64,000 nucleotides of DNA from Kuschelorhynchus macadamiae (Eukaryota; Arthropoda; Insecta; Coleoptera; Curculionidae). Each line of letters opens with the position of its first letter. Position 1 is the first letter of the stretch. Position numbers and translations under genes: made by a program. Shown here piece after piece: positions 1 to 10,858 of the stretch. Below the pieces are notes generated by a model, which was not told the DNA's origin, made no database searches, and saw nothing but the letters and a program-made list of their open reading frames with translations. The stretch covers positions 347,266 through 411,265 of the forward strand of contig JAUTXW010002189.1 of assembly GCA_030620095.1 (NCBI GenBank), given 5' to 3'.

Positions 1-2263
1 CTCTTATTTCACTATTTTCAACATTAAAGTATGTCAAGTATCCATGACTACGTTTATTTCTTAACCAGAGCGTATTCCATTCTTAACGAAGTGTTTTTGA
101 GCCCGCGATTTGACTTGGAATAATTAAAATGTAAGTATTTCGAAAACGGTTTATTTAATCAAATTAAATATAGTATACCTTTTTTTCTTAGAAATTATCA
201 CTCTTTCACAAGTTTCAATAAAAAATATTGAAACTATTGCTTTTTGGTGCAATCATTACCGACCACCCTGCATATAAAATTTGTATCTGCACCTAGTTTC
301 AACCCTCAACACCTTCCCCTTATCTATCTATCTTAACTACTGCCCTGCAAAAATAAAAGACGAATAACAGTTACTTGAAAAATGAATTGTAAACTAAATT
401 TTAAAATGTGAGATCTTTCGAAATGAATCTTATAAAGTAAGAACTGTTCATTCAGATTATATGTTTCCTTATTATATAGGATGAAATTTAATCTCTCAAA
501 ACCTTGGATCATTACATGATATGCACGCATACTGTCGCAACGTCACTATTAGGCTTACTAATGATTCGCATCTGTATACTATTATCTAAATAGTTTAAAG
601 ACAGCTGCACTGATAATCTTAACCGATCATTTATTAAATGATAATTTATGCGGAAATCCAGTCAATGTTAGAAGAGTCATATTAATTTTAAAGCAAACAA
701 AGGCTAGAAACTGTTCTTGTTAGTTACTAAAAAATTAACAAAATACTCAGGTCCTCAGCCCACCTTTAATCCCCTTATTTAGAGCAACTGAGTCATTCGC
801 GAACAAAATCAAATTGGCTTAAAATTTATTTATTACAACTAAACCTTCACAATGGCACGTAAAAACAGTATATTTTCTAAACGAATAATATGAATATTAT
901 TAAACCGTCACGAGTTTCATTAGAGGTAATCAAAAAGTGACAAATTTATAATAAATAAATGTATTACTGGCTTTGAATTTATTCACAGATTTTTTTCAAA
1001 TTAGTTAAAAAAAATCTTCTTTTATTAATACAAAAAATTAATTCATTTCTGTACCACCATCATATATCCTGAGGTTTTTATTGGCTATCTGAGACTGATA
1101 TTTTATTATAAAATTAAAATGCTCGAATATTTTTTCATTCTTTAAAAACCTTTTACATTAATCAAGGTGATTTTATATTTACTGCTGTGCAATCTACTTT
1201 AATTTTTTTGTACTAAAATTTTAATCCATATCTAGACCTTTACCTTTGTTCCTTCACAGGTGTAATAAAACAGATAACATTACAAGTTATATTATTAGAT
1301 CAACTACTACACAAAATCAAAGGTCTTAGTAGTTATAAAACGTTCAAGCAATCTTTTTTGTTGGGTAATTCAACTTTTCCAGATTAGTTTCTTTTAAAGC
1401 TTTGGACTATGTAAAAAGAGTTTTTGATGGTATTTTTTTCCTCAATGATTATATAACATCCACTTTATTCAATTTATATATGAGGGTCACAGAATTTAAT
1501 GAAGTGTTTACCAACCTGAGCCAATTATACATTATGCATGGATAAAATCATTTATGATTTTTCCTTGTGTGAGTAAAGCACACGTTATAAAATTTTTGCG
1601 CAACTGGAATTTAACAACCAGGATATAATATTACATATCGGATTTAGAGCGACATACTATACAGGTTGGTACAACAGTGCGTTCAAGTCCAATAGATCGG
1701 TTTTTATATACGAAAGTTGTAGGGTCTGTGGAGAGCTACAACCTAAAACTATCTTCGATTAAAGAGGGTTGAGAATACGTTTGTTACATACCAAACTTCC
1801 CTTTTTTTAAATGAAACACCCGGTTTATTTTTTATATTCAGATTCATCGTTTTTTGGCCATTCACCTAATAAAGGGTTAATGGGGTCCATACAGAGTCAT
1901 CCAAGATTTATAGCCACTTTTCGAAAATATCAGAGGTACATTGACGCCCTGGATTATTTTTTAATGCGTTAACACAAATCGTTTTAGCACGGTAAAAAGT
2001 TCCAAATGTGGTCTTCTTTCAACCGTGGAATTTTTCTTTAGTATTCTTTAATAATGGTATACAGGTAAATAAAAATACTGGATGCAAATTTTCATCGTTT
2101 TTTTTTTTAATTTATTCGTACCAGCATAGATAGGTCGAGAAAGTTTAAAACATAAAAAAATCAAAATTATCACTAATAAAAAAGATTTAATCCAAAAATT
2201 TCACAAATACAAATGATAGTAGTACAATGATCTTGTAATTAAAACTGGTGGTTATTACTAAAT
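1..2263. other. Gene-poor AT-rich sequence
   Basis: No open reading frame here resembles a known protein and no RNA gene was recognised. A stretch around 1640-1980 (near TATACAGGTTGG and AAACACCCGG) has the look of an eroded transposon, but I could not place it in a family. Confidence 0.5.
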
Positions 2264-2452
2264 TATCGACATGATTTATGTGTTAGGACCAAATGAAAGA
2301 AATTGTTTGTTAGCGATAAGAATATTTCATGAAAAGTATTCTGATGAAGACAAAGACAAGAAGCTCTTTTGAAAGATTATGCAACGGTTTGATGAGACAG
2401 AAATGTAGAATACACGAAAAGTGATCGAAACAAACCTGTTTTAAGCGAGTTA
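2264..2452 (+). repeat. Left inverted arm of a mariner-like relic
   Basis: On the plus strand this stretch resembles the minus strand of 3340-3527, which encodes the N-terminal part of the mariner-like transposase lying to its right. Shared landmarks in order are ATCGA..AT.ATTTAT, CACGAAAAGTAT or TCATGAAAAGTAT, TTATGCAACG, GAGACAGAAAT, AGAATACACGAAAA and AACCTGTTTTA.GCGAG. Identity is visibly imperfect, so the duplication is old. The arrangement is head to head: a second copy of the gene's 5' end sits beyond its 3' end. The same layout occurs in the elements at 21.1 and 23.2 kb. Confidence 0.7.
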
Positions 2453-2589
2453 GGACAGCTAGGACTTAGCTAGGACAACTACTAAGTTGTCCACCGTAGA
2501 GAAATTAAAATGTAAAAATAAAAATAATAATAACAAACAAAAAACAATACTTAGTAACAAATCGTATAAAATAGCAAAAACTACTTAAT

Positions 2590-3570
2590 TAGATGATTAA
2601 AATGACCACCGTTTTGTTCGACACAAATATTTTAACGATTTTCAAAATAGGGTTACATCTCTTAATTTGTTAAAATGAATATTATTAAATACACTTCGGA
2701 TTCTTTCCTTCATATTTCCTTTTGTAGTCAGAGGTGTTTAGACTACATTTTTAACAAAGCTCCTAAGAAATAAGTCAATTTTTGTTAAGTCAAGGGATCT
2801 AGGCGGCCACGCAATCGGTCCTCCTCTTCCTATCCAGCGTTTTTCAAAATGTTTATTAAGAAATGTTTAAATGTCAGTTAATAGGGATTTGGTATAATAG
2901 TGTTCTAATATCTTCCTTCAAAAACTGGAGATATCGATCTGCAGTAATCTTTTCTTCAAAAAAATAAGGACTGATGATAAAATTTCCTACAATTCCACCC
3001 CAGACGTTAAGAGACCACCTATTTTGACTAGTTGTGCGAATATAGTGAGGATTTTCAGTAACGTAGTAACGAAAATTATGTCTGTTGATATTGAATATTT
3101 GTGGAATGTTACGTCGTCAGTAAATAACAGTAAATCTTGACTCTCTCTAAATTTGTTGTTGTGCCCAGTGACAAAAATCTAGTCGCCTGTGATAGTCATC
3201 CTCATATAACTCTTGAAGGAGTTGAATGTAGTATGGGTGAAACTTGATTTTTTTAGGATTCTTGGAACAGTGGTTTTACTTACATCTATTTCCCTTGCAA
3301 TTCTTCTTAAGTCAATATAAAACTTAAGTTTACCGCTAACTCTTTCTCCTCGCGTAAAACAGGTTTGGCTCGATTTTTCGTGTATTCTGTATTTCTGTCT
3401 CAACAAATCGTTGCATAAGTCTCGCATATGCGCTTCTGTGTAGTTGTCTTCTATAGGGATACTTTTCGTGATATATTTCCATTCTTTTCACTTGCATGTA
3501 ACAGATAAATTATATCGATCATTTCTTGTCTACTAAAATTCATCTTTGCAACTTTACAACAATTATAAAT
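2590..3570 (-). pseudogene. Mariner-like transposase relic
   Basis: Read on the minus strand in several frames, this matches the usual order of an insect mariner-like transposase. It has an N-terminal helix-turn-helix part (about 3560-3250), a REIDVSKTTVPRILKK-like segment typical of the second helix-turn-helix, a CHWAQQQ segment, HNFRYYVTENPHYIRT, then WSLNVWGGIVGNFIISPYFFEE near 3010-2940, which aligns with the family pattern W.VNVWCGI..N.IIGP.FFE. The catalytic DET region and the QQDG...SPD block are not intact, and many stops and frameshifts break the frame. It is a dead DNA transposon; family assignment is by motif only. Confidence 0.7.
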
Positions 3571-3659
3571 AAATCCCAGCTTTTGCCCGGTAATGTAAGA
3601 ATGTTCTTGAAACTCCAAGATAAAAGAAAAAGTCACCAACACCCGATTAGTTTTGACTC

Positions 3660-4639
3660 CGAAACTTCATTGGAAAATTGTTTAAAAACAGTCCCGTGGA
3701 AGTAAACGAGATTTCAACTTGGACGAAAAAGCAAGCATAAAAATCAGGCCTCAACACTGTAAAAAAAATCACGAACCATCCACTTGGGCCACTGCCGTAT
3801 CCAAGCAAAAACTAATAAAAATAACAGGTCATTCAAATGCATAATCGATATCAAGCTATTTACAAATGGATCAAGATCACCACCAAGAAAGAATCGAACA
3901 TATAAGGGAATAGGGAAAAGGACCACTTCAACAGCACATGCCTCCAGCTCCTATAAAAAGTAGTCATCAGTGTTTTCTTTACAAATTATAAGAAAACGCA
4001 TTCATAAAAAAACATCGGTAGTTTTTAAGCACTCGTGGTACTGCCACCGAAAATTTTAGTGGTCGTATGTAAAATAGTATACATTACTCCTGTTCAAAGC
4101 TATTGTTTTCAACTTGAATGATTTCCGGACTCGGCTAAATTCCTCCTTATTTGGAAATTACCACTTTCAACACTTGTTATATAATATACTAATTACAACC
4201 AACCAACCAACTGAGCTTGTGGCGCGGTGTGATGTATCGAAATATGTTTTTAATATTCGGAGTAATTTTTATTATTTGATCATTTTAATTTTCTAATTAA
4301 AAATTAACGCCTTAAATAAAATCACAGGATTTATATGTACCTATTTATATATATTCCGATGATCGGTACTTCTTAAGCATATTATCCAATGCTTAGAAAT
4401 ATACTGCTTTTTATCATTTCTTTCGATAAAAGGCAGGTCTAATTCCTAATAGAGGTTCATAGTGATTGTTCAAATGTTTTATTAGGTCGTTATTTTGTGC
4501 CTTCATAATTCAACCATAATATTACCAATTTATCCCCAAATTACATCTAATTTTTGTGAAAAAATTTGAGTGAATTGAATGAGTACCTTTTTCATGCTTA
4601 TATTTATTTGATATTTTATTAGGTCGCCTTTTTGGACTA
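3660..4639. other. No recognisable gene
   Basis: Short open frames here have no recognisable domains. Nothing RNA-like was seen. Confidence 0.4.
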
Positions 4640-5575
4640 TCAAGTCAGGTTGTTAAATAGCAGGAGCGGGAAAACACGTTTTTCGAGATATGTGAAGATC
4701 TGAAAAAATCTAGGAGGGTAATTTTTTCATGACAACCCTATTTGCTTTTAAGAGAAAAGTAAAACATTTTTAAACCAAGATAATATTAAATTGAACAAAC
4801 AGAAATTTAAGGAAATAGGCGGTTTGGAAAACTGATTTTTCTTGAGAATACCCCATACAGTAGGCACTGAGTAAATGTAACATGCGGAGCAAGGTCGTTG
4901 GTCATACTTAAAACGATGATGTGCTTGTTGCGTAATCATTGGCTATCTGTGAAACAAGAGAAATGTATTATCTCTAGTTTGGTCTGCTGTCCTGATGTGA
5001 TTCAGGCTCAGAAGCGATATAACCACATGGTTCCAGGAATTTGCATTATAATCGAAAAGTAGAATAAATTTGACGGATTTTGTTTATCAAATAAAGGTAT
5101 TTACCTATTAATATATATTAAAAAAATATATTAATGGTATCAGACATGGCATTGGTGTAGATTCTTTCCTGAGTATGAGTGTTTCTTTTTTACTTCCTTT
5201 TAAATGGGTCGGTTCGCGGCATAGCTAAAAATCCGCTTGCTCGATTGATTTGAAGTTTAGGTCAAAAATTAAGGGTCATATGAGGTTGAACTGGTAACAC
5301 AATCCAATACGGCGAAAAAAAAATTGTAGCCTACTGAAAAATTGTTTAAAAAACTGCTTATCCAATTTACATAAAATTTTGTACAAACATCAAGTATTAT
5401 GTATATTTGTTATTATGTAACTTGTATAATTTTGGTACGCTTGCAAGATTGCAACAAAATTGAGGCGTAATAAAATAATTAATAAATCAACCTGGAAAAA
5501 CTACTTATTGAAATCATTTTAAAATTTGTGCAAGAATTAAGTCTGATATAGGGATGAACTGGTAAAGTTGTGGAA
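4640..5575. repeat. Dispersed ATGGCGG-type repeat, copy 1
   Basis: An eroded member of a family that recurs throughout the window. Landmarks are GAAGATCTGAAAAAATCTAG near 4694, TTCGCGGCATAGCTAAAAA near 5213, then a GATTGATTTGAAGTTTAGG block, AAATTAAGGGTCATATGAGG and AACTGGTAA. The same landmarks occur in the same order at 39.6, 40.4, 54.5, 57.5, 58.5, 61 and 62.3 kb. Confidence 0.7.
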
Positions 5576-5714
5576 AGAATTTAAGAGGGCGGAACAAAAT
5601 GGTGATCAAATAACACTGTGTTCCAAGTTCGGTCGATTTCCAAGATTTCGGACAAAAGTTTGTGTTCAATTTCTATACTTTGCTAATGTAGGTATACCTA
5701 TTTTCTGTTTTAGA

Positions 5715-6366
5715 AAATGCCAAGACTTCACAGAAAATAACCGTCGGACGTACGCAAAATATACTACAGAACGCTTTAAGGGAAATTAGATCCGGAGTTC
5801 TTTCAATTCAAAGAGTATCTTAAAAATACAATATCTTAGAACTTTATCACGAAAAATAGAAACAAACAAATGAAGAAGTTAGAGCCTCCCACAGTCACAT
5901 CATCCGAAGAGGAGAATCTTGCAGTCAACGGATTGTTCCAAGAAAATAACACTAACTTCATACTTTTGCCCGCAAACAGTGCCCACTTATGTCAGCTACT
6001 TGATGTTTTTCGGTCATAAAAGATAGTCTGGAGGAAAAAATTAGTTAAATGGAAAGAGAAAGCATTCCGAAATCACAATTTCCGTCCTTACTCAAAAGTG
6101 TCCTTGACGCCCTAAAAGAAAATGAGCCCGAAGTGGATCTCGAGCATGTGGAATGGATATAGGTAAAGACCAAGTTCAAGATTACCCGAACAAAACAGAA
6201 ATGCAGATCTGCTTTGACAGCTGCTCTCAAGCAGAAGCTTCAAGCTATGCTCTATAGCAATCAGACATTTGCTCAAACAAGAAAGTAGCGGATCACAGTC
6301 GAGCCAGGTAAAAGTGTTCGTCGGACCTAGTCATGAAAGTGATTATTCAAACGAAGATTCTAATGA
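5715..6366 (+). pseudogene. Pogo/Tigger-like transposase, 5' part of split relic
   Basis: The start (about 5718-5870) encodes a degraded psq-type helix-turn-helix with the characteristic RRTYAKYTTE run followed by REIRSG- and LSIQR-like words split over frames. From about 5950 the frame reads NFILLPANSAHLCQLLDVF, the conserved end of the DDE_1 catalytic core (family pattern LPPNSTHL.QPLDV). WRKKLVKWKE and a SQFPSLLKSVLDALKENEPE segment follow. The middle, including the first catalytic aspartates, is missing. The frame ends in an acidic tail (SHESDYSNEDSNEV) where the hAT element begins. The remaining tail lies beyond that element, near 8.7-9.1 kb. Not functional. Confidence 0.75.
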
Positions 6367-6372
6367 GGTCTA

Positions 6373-8711
6373 GTGAGCACTTTTCTGCGGCCCAAATCAG
6401 TTTTGAAAACAGCCAGATAATGCGGCCCGCGAACAAGTTGAAAATAAAATGTACAACTGTACACAGTGCCATCTATGTTTGGGAGGATGAACTACACATA
6501 CTTAACCTAAAACCTAAAGCCAAACGTTATCTGGCTTGTTCCATGAAATTCAATCGCGCAAAAACACAGATGACGCTATCTGAACATTCTGGAAAGAACT
6601 CGAGAAATCACAATCCGTGTATAAGCTGTGTTCAATTGAGTTCAGTCGTTCAGTGTTTAGTCAGTTATGAGTCAGTTGCGATAGAGTTTCGAGTTGAGTT
6701 GCGCGCTTATGATTACAAAACTTAACAGTACTTATTATACTTTATTTCGGATACAGTTTTTAACATGTCTCTTTCGAAACCAAGTGGAAGTAAGAGGAAA
6801 CTTGTAGATGAGCATCGTATCTTTCAAGAAAAGTGGGAATTAGAGTTTTTTTGCTGTGAAGTGAAAAAAAACATTATTTGTTTGATTTGTAATAGTACAG
6901 TCGGTGTCCCAAAATTATATAATATAAAACGTCACTGTGATATTCATAAAACTATGTTTGACAAGTATACAGGCATGGTCAGAAACGAAAAGTTAAATAA
7001 GCTAAAATCACGGTTGAAAGATCAGCAGCTTATGTTTACACGTCCAAAGCAAGAAAATGAATCTGTCCTTCAAGCGAGCTACGTACTGCCGGAGTTGATC
7101 GCGAAACACTCAAAACCATTAGTTGAAGGTGAATTTATAAAAGAGTGCCTTGTAAAGGCCGCGGAAATTGTAAGTCCCGGGAGCGTGAAGGCATTTCAAA
7201 ATATATCCTTGTCCCGGAATACTGTCGCTGAAAGAGTTACTGAGTTGGCTGGCAATATAAGTGATCAGATAAAAACAAAATCAGACTCTTTCATTGCATT
7301 TTCTATTGCCTGTGACGAAAGTACGGATGTGTGTGGTGTGGCGCAACTCGCTGTTTTTCTTCGTGCGGTTGATACAGATATCAATGTGTATGAAGAATTA
7401 CTAGAATTAGTACCATTGCATGATACAACAACTGGGAAGGATATTTTCAATGCTGTTTATGGACTTCTGCAAAAGTATAATTTAGATTTGTCAAAACTGT
7501 GTTCCGTTGCAACAGACGGAGCTCCTTCAATGACTGGAATAAAAAATGGCTTGGTCAAAATATTACAGACAAAGATCAGAGAAACGGGCAGTGACAAACC
7601 ATGCTCAAAAGTGATCAAGTTGGAAAGTGTTTTAAAGTCAGTGAAAAAAATTATAAACTTCATAAGGTCACGAGGCCTTAACCAGCGACAGTTTTCTGCA
7701 TTTTTACGTGATTTAGAAAGTGAGTACACTGGTTTACCATATTATGCAGGTGGTGCGATGGCTTTCGTGTTCTATGGTATTCGACCGGTTTTGGAAACTC
7801 CAAGAAGAAATACGCGTTTTCATGGAAACAAAAGCAGAAGATGTCAGCTTATTATGCGATGTACCCTTTATACAAGATCTTTCATTTATGGTAGGTGTCA
7901 CAAAATACTTGTCGGACTTAAAAACGAAATTGAAAGGACCATATCAAGTTATTACAGATATGCATGATCATGTGAAAGCTTTCAACTGTAAGATGATGTT
8001 GTGGGAAACACAGTTAGCAGAGGATAATCTGTCACATTTTCTGACTTGTAAGGCATATCAGGAAAGCACAAGTGTCCAAATATCATACAAAATATATTCA
8101 GAGAAAATGAGAAGCCTTTTGGCAGAATTAGAGAAGAGTTTTCAGGATTTTAAGACCCAAGAAAACAATTTTTCTCTATTTTTCACTATCGATATTAATA
8201 AAGTTCCCCCTCATTTGCAAGTGGAAGTAATTGAGATTCAGTGTCAGACCAAAATTTGATAGTGTTGGTACATTCGACTTTATAAGTACTTGTCTGTTCA
8301 ATACCAAGAAATGAGAAAATTTGCCTGTAAAATCGTGCCAATGTTTGGAAGTACCTATAAATGTGAACAACTATTTTCTTTGATGAAACGAAACAAATCT
8401 CCCGCAAGATCGCGATTGACGGGCGCCCACTTGGACGCAGTTTTAAAAGTTATTTCCGTCGATAAATTCGTGCCACAAATAGACAACTTAATTAAAGACG
8501 AAAGATTTCAAATCTCCGGCAAAAGAATTTAATGTTTGTAGTTTTTTGTAATGTCCTTTTTATTGGAAATTTAATAAACAGACTTGTCCTATAATAGTAC
8601 TTTTTTCAAGATTTTCAGTAGTTTGTCTTCTTTAAGATAAGGTTTTGCGGCCCACCTAGTCGATGGTCTTCATGCTTTTGGCCCACCAGTGACTTTGAGT
8701 TTGACATGACT
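6373..8711 (+). mobile_element. hAT element (ZBED5/GTF2IRD2 type) inside a pogo relic
   Basis: The element carries a transposase pseudogene (6765-8532). GCGGCCC-rich ends are seen on both sides: TGCGGCCCAAATC and ATGCGGCCCGCGAAC on the left, TTTTGCGGCCCACC and TTTTGGCCCACC on the right, as in related hAT elements. Both flanks are pogo-like coding sequence, so this is an insertion into that element. Exact ends are uncertain. The hexamer GGTCTA occurs just outside both proposed ends (6367-6372 and 8712-8717) and may be a decayed 8-bp target duplication. Confidence 0.7.
6765..8532 (+). pseudogene. hAT transposase, ZBED5/GTF2IRD2-like, frameshifted
   Basis: The first frame (6765 to about 7745) begins MSLSKPSGSKRK and has a BED-like zinc finger (CLIC...H...H, residues about 45-65). 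The hAT catalytic region follows, with IACDESTDVCG (first aspartate) and VATDGAPSMTG (second aspartate). Near residue 285 the cysteine-histidine stretch normally found before the CSKVIKL segment looks deleted. Near 7745 a frameshift moves the reading to another frame (VRWLSCSMVFDRFWKLQEE, to about 8259). A further shift leads to the C-terminal dimerisation segment (8290-8532), with CEQLFSLMKRNKS holding the catalytic glutamate. All landmark residues survive across three frames, so inactivation is fairly recent. Confidence 0.85.
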
Positions 8712-8717
8712 GGTCTA

Positions 8718-9105
8718 CATGAAAACTTCTCTGATCTCAAAGCAGAACATGAAATTCAAGACCACTTGAATATTGAAACTTGACGAAAATATGAACATTG
8801 CTAATCGCGAAGTATAATAAAGAAGAAAATATAATAGTTGGTGATTTTTCGTTAGCTTCTTTTCCGATTGAATAAAGAAAAAAGATAGATCGGAAATTTG
8901 TTGGAGAAGTTATTCGTATTCGTATGTGCGAAGGAAATCACAAAATCTAAGATTGTAAATTTTTACGGCAATTCAAAATGTCTAAAACAATTTTTATTTA
9001 TCCAGAGGTTGAAGATATTTTCGAGATTAACAAAACTCAGGTGGTTGATCTTTTAAAACAAACTGAGAAATTTGGTTACTATATTTATTTTCAAAACGTT
9101 ATTAA
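8718..9105 (+). pseudogene. Pogo/Tigger-like transposase, 3' part of split relic
   Basis: Beyond the hAT element the sequence resumes with acidic residues (ENFSDLKAEHEIQDH). It then reads IIVGDFSLASFPIE, KFVGEVIRIRMCEGN and IYPEVEDIFEINKTQVVDLL, the order of the C-terminal tail seen in insect pogo-like transposases (VGD..L..., YVG.I, FP.VEDI). Two stops interrupt it. Read together with 5715-6366 it shows that the hAT inserted into an older pogo-like copy. Confidence 0.6.
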
Positions 9106-9402
9106 TATTTGAAGTAGCCCTTTGCCCTTAAAAATATAATACAATTTAATAGGTCGTTCCAAGTTGGTAGAGTAGCGTGCAACTTGAAACACATACGATT
9201 AAAAACTTAGACATTATAGTTTACACACTTATACATATTTTAGCAACATTAGCATGCAATTTTTTTTAATATTTGCTTTTCTGCAGCGCATCAAACTTGA
9301 AAAGTTGTCCCAAGTAACTCCACTCTACCCCCTACTCATTTTAATTTAAATTATACCCAAAAAACAAATGTGGCTTAGACAGAAACTGGTAAAATATTGG
9401 TA
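9106..9402. repeat. Flanking sequence ending in a dispersed repeat
   Basis: No gene. The last 25 bases (AACTGGTAAAATATTGG then TA) are the left half of a dispersed-repeat unit. Its right half (CGAACTAGAATGGTGGAACA) resumes at 11868, beyond the inserted DD82E element. Confidence 0.6.
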
Positions 9403-9744
9403 AAGTGCGGGACACGAAAGAAAACCGGGCTGTCCTTAAAATAAAGGTTCATAGTCTTAAGCAAGCGGAAAAGTAAAATTTGTGTACGCAAATAAATTTT
9501 ACGTTACTTTGTTTGTTGTAATAGTTTGCCGCTTTACCTGTAAAGTGCGCCAGCTAAGCGGTACGGAAAATTAATCGAGGATTTAGTAAATTTCGCACTG
9601 GTCCACTTGTAATTGGGATGTGCTTAGAGACTCCATGCACTTGCCGCTAGAAGGTTCTAGCTATTTCCAGTGACGCCTATACATTTCGAGTATTTGTTTT
9701 GATTTCTATATAAGTGCGTTGAGTTGAATTTGAATTATTATTTC

Positions 9745-10180
9745 GTTATTGCGAGCGTTATAGAGGCCTGTACTAGAGAAGCTGAAAATAATGGTTTGAC
9801 TATTCCAATTCAAAATCGAACAGAACGCGCTGCATTTTACACTAGTATTTCGTAAAGTAGTGTAAAAAAAATTCAAAGAGAACATAATGATCGCTCATGT
9901 TCTACTTCACCTTTAAAATCTCCTGGTAAAAAAAGACCCCGATTATCATACAAAGATAAAATTGACGATGGTGATTTTCAAGTAATTCGACGAACAATAG
10001 AGGATTTTTATATAAACTTAAAGAAGGTTCCGACCTGCAAGCCCCTACTTCGTGCTTTAAAGAACAAAATAGATTTTCCGTAAGGGTATAAAACCTTAAA
10101 TTGGCTTTTACGATCAAATGGTTTTGTTTGGCGCAAGTACCAAAATAAACGAAAATTGCTCGTTGAGAGACCAAATATTT
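9745..10180 (+). pseudogene. DD82E-type transposase N-terminal fragment
   Basis: Encodes the same N-terminal DNA-binding region as the transposase at 43073, including the helix-turn-helix words NPIQNR..RAAFYT-like and SSVKKIQREHND-like, then KDKIDDGDFQVIRRTIEDFY. Stop codons occur in the YTSIS region and where FPYGYKTLNWLL is expected (TAA near 10081). The coding sequence ends at the internal deletion just after the RPNIF segment. It cannot make a transposase. Confidence 0.8.
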
Positions 10181-10217
10181 TGTACAGGGGGCGTCATTGT
10201 GAAGTACTATACAGGGC

Positions 10218-10858
10218 AAAGAAAAATCTTTTTTGGCTTTTTCTTAAAATTAATTGAAGCAGATATTTAATATAATTACATACCTCAACATGTAGACTAG
10301 TCTGTCTACGGAATGTTTCGATACATAATATAAATAATATTATTTAAGCAAGCATAAGAAATTATATCATTTACCTTAAGTTTTTATAGACACATAGTAG
10401 TTGTACAAATACTTTCATCTTATCGGGACTCATCAGTGTGCCGATCGTAAGAGAAAAACATTAATTAACAGAAAAGAATTGATTTCAAAATTTTAAAATG
10501 TGTCAGTTTGTTTGACATGTAACCTAGATATGAAAAAAATGATAGTTTGCAGCCATGTATAACGTTATTTTTCAATGTGTTCAGATTATTTGTTGCGTTT
10601 AGATTGACAAAGAAAAATCTTTTTTGGCTTTTTCGCAACTGAATAAAAATATTTAACTTTAAATTAATTGAAGCAGATATTTAATATAATTACATACCTC
10701 AACATGTAGACTAGTCTGTCTACGGAATGTTTCGATACATAATATAAATAATATTATTTAAGCAAGCATAAGAAATTATATCATTTACCTTTAAGTTTTT
10801 ATAGACACATAGTAGTTGTACAAATAATCTTGAACACATTTAAAAAACTATACAGGGC
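10218..10858 (-). mobile_element. Tandem-repeat insertion carrying a hammerhead ribozyme
   Basis: This 641-bp stretch is absent from the sister transposon at 44766-44777. It is bounded by a 12-bp direct repeat, ACTATACAGGGC (10206-10217 and 10847-10858), so it is a separate insertion with a target duplication. Inside, 10218-10411 is repeated directly at 10609-10827, offset about 391 bp; the second unit has about 25 extra bases after GGCTTTTTC. The segment near 10572-10600 is partly inverted relative to 10820-10846. No protein is encoded. On the minus strand the first unit boundary holds a complete hammerhead motif. Head-to-tail units with a hammerhead and a variable target duplication are known from Penelope-like elements and animal retrozymes. 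Which of the two this belongs to is not settled. Confidence 0.75.
10389..10442 (-). ncRNA. Hammerhead ribozyme, type I topology
   Basis: Reading the minus strand from 10442 down: GGCACA (stem I, 5' strand), CUGAUGA core, GUC-loop-GAU (short stem II with one G-U pair), GAA, AGUA-loop-UACU (stem III including the A-U pair next to the core), A (cleavage position, CUA), UGUGUC (stem I, 3' strand). GGCACA and UGUGUC pair over six bases. All core bases of the hammerhead consensus are present in the right order. Predicted cleavage lies between plus-strand positions 10394 and 10395. Stem II is only three pairs, so activity may be weak. Confidence 0.75.

Noticed and set aside
10218..10827. Short LTR retrotransposon with terminal direct repeats
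   Set aside because: The target duplication is 12 bp rather than 4-6, the repeats lack TG...CA ends, the second ends before the insertion does, and no primer-binding site was seen.
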